Source: Streptomyces flavochromogenes (GTDB lineage Bacteria > Actinomycetota > Actinomycetes > Streptomycetales > Streptomycetaceae). Taken from it: a DNA stretch of 64,000 nt. The stretch spans positions 310,001 through 374,000 of the forward strand of contig NZ_JNZO01000001.1 in NCBI RefSeq assembly GCF_000717595.1, given 5' to 3'. Numbering within the stretch: the first letter of the stretch is position 1; each line of letters begins with the position of its first letter. Below, one piece after another: positions 61,559 through 64,000 of this stretch. Under the pieces are notes generated by a model. It searched no databases and was not told the DNA's origin. It saw only the letters and a program-made list of their open reading frames with translations. The translations under genes and the position numbers were made by a program.

Positions 61559-64000
61559 TCAGCGGCCGGTGGCCGTTCCGGTGTCGTCCTCCGCCAGGAC
61601 GATCCGGGCCAGGTGGACCCGCGAGCGCACCCCGAGCTTGCGGAAGATCGACGCCAGATGGGTGTTGATCGTGTGCGGGGAGACGACGAGGGCCTCCGCG
61701 GCCGACCGGTTGGAGTGACCCGCGGCGATCAGCCGGGCCACCTTGCGTTCCGAGGCGGTCAGCGCGTCCCAGCCCTGGTCGGCGCGCGGCCGCAGGCGTC
61801 CGGTGCGCCGGCCGGGGCGGCTGGTGGCTCGTTCCAGATCGGCCTGGACCCGGTCGGCCTCCGCGTCGGCCCCGGCCTGGGCGTAGAGGCCGTGCGCCCT
61901 GGTCAGGGCGGGTGTCGCGGCGGCGTGGCCCGAGGTCAGCAGCGCGCGCCCGAGGTCGGCGGATGCGGCGGCGAGGGGCAGCGGCCGGGGGCCGGTGAGG
62001 AGGATGCGGACCGCCCGCTCCAGGAGTCCGTGGTCGCCGTTCACCAGGGCGGACGCGTGGGCGGCGGTCCCCTGGGCGGTCGGCACGGTGGGGTTGCGAG
62101 CGGCGTGTTCGGCGGCCTGGTCCGCGAGGTCCTCGGCCAGGTTCCGGTCCCCGCCGCGCAGGGCGATCCGCACGGCCTGGACGACATGAGGGCGCAGCAG
62201 CCGCCACCGGAGGAAGGGGTGGTCCCGCTGCACGGACCGGACCAGTTCGGCCGCTGCCGCGTGGTCGCCGCCGGAGTCGGCGACGACGGCCTCGAAGTAC
62301 TGGTGCGTGGCGTGGTTGCCGGCGTTCGGCCGGTCGGTCACGGCCGCCCGCACGACGTCCAGGTGTTCCCGCGCGGCTTCGCGGTCGCCGCGCAGCATCG
62401 CGAGGAGACCGCGGTTGACGCGGAGGTTGACCAGGTTGCCGGGCACGTGGAGGTCCGCTTCGAGCCGCTCGACGGTGATGAAGTCGGCGTCCGCGTCGTC
62501 GAGCCGGCCGAGCCCCATGCTCAGGGTTCCCTGGGCCCAGATCAGCATGGCGGGGCGCAGGGGGGCGTCGCCCGCCGTCCGGAGCAGTCGCCGTACGGTG
62601 TCGAAGTCGTCCGTGTGGATCCGGGCGACGGCCTCCTCGGGGAGGAAGGCCGTGTCGAACACACACAGCGCAGTGTGGTGTTCGACGGCGGCGGCGCAGT
62701 CGCCCGCGTTGAGGGCGATCTCGCCAAGGCCCCACAGCGCGAGGACGCGGGCCTCCCGGTCGCCGGCCCGCTCCGCCTCGGCGAGCGCCCGTTCGCCGGT
62801 CTCGCGAGCGGCCCCGAGGTCGCTCCCGCGGGACCGGGCCAGGGCCTGCCGGGCGGTCAGGCGGGCGCGGATCGCGGGGTCGGTGACGGCTGCCAGCGCC
62901 GCCGTCGTGCGGCGGGTCAGCTCGTGGACGTCGTCGAGGTGCCACAGCGTGTCGCCGAGTACGGACTGCAGACGGGCGAAGACGTCGAGGGGCGGCTGCC
63001 GGGCGAGCAGCGCGTCGCCGGTGTCCCGTGCCCGGGTGTACCGGCCCGCGCGGGTCAGCGCGACGATGGCCCGCTCGCCCACGTCGTACGCCATGGGCGC
63101 ACGGGGCGGTACGAGTTCCAGGGCGCGTACGGCCAGGTCGGCGGCGAGGTCGGGCATCACGTCGACCACGTCCTCGGCGGCTGTGCCGAGCAGTCCGATC
63201 GCCTCCATGTCACCGGGTTCGGCGCTCTTCAGCAGGTGCGGGACCGCGTCGACGGAGCTCCGGCCCGCCGAGACGAGACGGCTCGCGGCCTCCCGGTGCA
63301 GCGCCCGGCGTACGGAGGGGGCAAGGTCGGCGTACACCGCCTGGCGGAGCAGGTCGTGTCGGAACAGGAGGCGTTCGCCGTCGTCGTGGAGGAGGGCGGC
63401 GGCGATGGCCTCGTCCACTTCGGCGCTGAGTGCGGAGGCGGGCCGGCCGCACAGGGCGGCGGCGTCGGCGAGTGAGAACGCGCGGCCGAGGACCGAGCCG
63501 ATCCGCAGGAAGTGCAGGGTGTCCGGCCGGAGGTCGGCCAGTCGGCCGCGTACGCCGAGGACCAGCCGCTCGGGCGGTTCCGGCCCGTCCGCGCCCGTCG
63601 CCGCGATGCCTGTGAGCATCTCGGCCGCGAGGAACGGGTTGCCGCCCGCCCCGTCAAGGAGCTCCTCGACCCGCGCCGGCAGGTCCCCGCCGAGGACGTC
63701 GCGGGCCAGCTCGGCCAGGGCCGTCTCTGACAGCGGCCGCAGCGGGAGGGTCGTCGTCCGCGGTCCCTGCCCGTGCAGTTCCGGGTCCTCCCTGCCCGTG
63801 AGCAGCCAGAGGACCGGAGAGCTGAGCAGCCGTGCCGGCATGACACTGAGGGCGAAGCGGCTCAGCGGGTCGGCCCATTGGACGTCGTCGACCGCGATCA
63901 GTAGGGGCGTGCCCGCCGAGCGTTCCTCGATCAGCTGGGCCAGTCGTTCTACGAGCCAGATGCGCTGGTCGTGGTGGCCGGCGAGGTCCGCGAAGTCCGT
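61559..64000 (-). CDS. LAL-type LuxR regulator, N-terminus beyond window edge
   Basis: 814 codons are visible; the start and Walker A lie beyond the right edge. Walker B 'LLIAVDDVQWADPLS' is present near the edge. A winged region and TPR-like helices follow, and the C-terminus is a LuxR helix-turn-helix ('LIAAGHSNRSAAEALVVSPHTINTHLASIFRKLGV'). It is not close in sequence to the 942-aa regulator. It lies 133 bases upstream of the haloperoxidase-like gene and may control it and the flavin pair. Confidence 0.93.
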   Translation of the reverse strand, partial: TDFADLAGHHDQRIWLVERLAQLIEERSAGTPLLIAVDDVQWADPLSRFALSVMPARLLSSPVLWLLTGREDPELHGQGPRTTTLPLRPLSETALAELARDVLGGDLPARVEELLDGAGGNPFLAAEMLTGIAATGADGPEPPERLVLGVRGRLADLRPDTLHFLRIGSVLGRAFSLADAAALCGRPASALSAEVDEAIAAALLHDDGERLLFRHDLLRQAVYADLAPSVRRALHREAASRLVSAGRSSVDAVPHLLKSAEPGDMEAIGLLGTAAEDVVDVMPDLAADLAVRALELVPPRAPMAYDVGERAIVALTRAGRYTRARDTGDALLARQPPLDVFARLQSVLGDTLWHLDDVHELTRRTTAALAAVTDPAIRARLTARQALARSRGSDLGAARETGERALAEAERAGDREARVLALWGLGEIALNAGDCAAAVEHHTALCVFDTAFLPEEAVARIHTDDFDTVRRLLRTAGDAPLRPAMLIWAQGTLSMGLGRLDDADADFITVERLEADLHVPGNLVNLRVNRGLLAMLRGDREAAREHLDVVRAAVTDRPNAGNHATHQYFEAVVADSGGDHAAAAELVRSVQRDHPFLRWRLLRPHVVQAVRIALRGGDRNLAEDLADQAAEHAARNPTVPTAQGTAAHASALVNGDHGLLERAVRILLTGPRPLPLAAASADLGRALLTSGHAAATPALTRAHGLYAQAGADAEADRVQADLERATSRPGRRTGRLRPRADQGWDALTASERKVARLIAAGHSNRSAAEALVVSPHTINTHLASIFRKLGVRSRVHLARIVLAEDDTGTATGR

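Overview
The window looks like chromosome of a Streptomyces. Base composition is very GC-rich with strong third-position GC bias, GTG and TTG starts are common, and several signatures are typical of the genus: a melC1-melC2 tyrosinase pair, an Rpf-LysM-M23 germination enzyme, a DUF574 methyltransferase, a DUF6777 lipoprotein, Ser/Thr kinases and LuxR-type LAL regulators. From memory, the gene order resembles the part of the S. coelicolor chromosome holding sdh (about SCO0922-0924), rmdA (SCO0928), the DGAT SCO0958 and rpfD (SCO0974). No database was consulted.

Layout. 0-11 kb holds an edge-truncated OlsB-like acyltransferase, a sugar-type binding lipoprotein with a DasR-like operator inside its promoter, dodecin, a GNAT/HAD pair, a luciferase-like monooxygenase, a UvrA2-like ABC protein, melC2-melC1 and a membrane Ser/Thr kinase with a PQQ propeller. 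11-21 kb holds sdhC-sdhA-sdhB with a divergent LysR regulator, a large TerD-like protein, and a DUF574 methyltransferase coupled to a c-di-GMP enzyme of RmdA type that is broken by one frameshift.

21-28.4 kb is a cell-surface block: a Pro-rich/His-rich wall protein, a DUF4239 membrane protein, two convergent paralogous surface proteins, a class F sortase, a polysaccharide deacetylase, a universal stress protein and a CapA-like lipoprotein. 28.5-37 kb holds an ECF sigma factor, a thioesterase, a LytS/LytTR two-component system with an SSF symporter and DUF485 protein, an Fpg/Nei glycosylase and a wax-ester synthase/DGAT. 37-44 kb holds a PAS-GAF-SpoIIE phosphatase, a DUF6777 lipoprotein and a YndJ-DUF1990-LMF run behind a doubled palindromic operator.

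43.8-51 kb holds a 57-residue small protein, an atypical zinc-finger SDR, a FhuF-like Fe-S protein, a DMT transporter overlapping an RpfD-like wall hydrolase, a racemase-like protein and panD. 51.4-64 kb is accessory in character: a decayed PIN toxin, three alpha/beta hydrolases (one without its nucleophile), AraC, PucR and two LAL-LuxR regulators, and a CE1758/CE1759-type flavin pair. It reads as a regulator-dense small-molecule or redox-stress region.

The best leads for something undescribed are the sortase F locus with two proteins sharing a non-LPxTG C-terminal motif, and the SDR/57-aa/FhuF neighbourhood. Also notable are the frameshifted RmdA homologue, the operator architectures (DasR-like, doubled TTGAAC palindrome, 20-bp phased repeats) and the loss of key residues in several enzymes.
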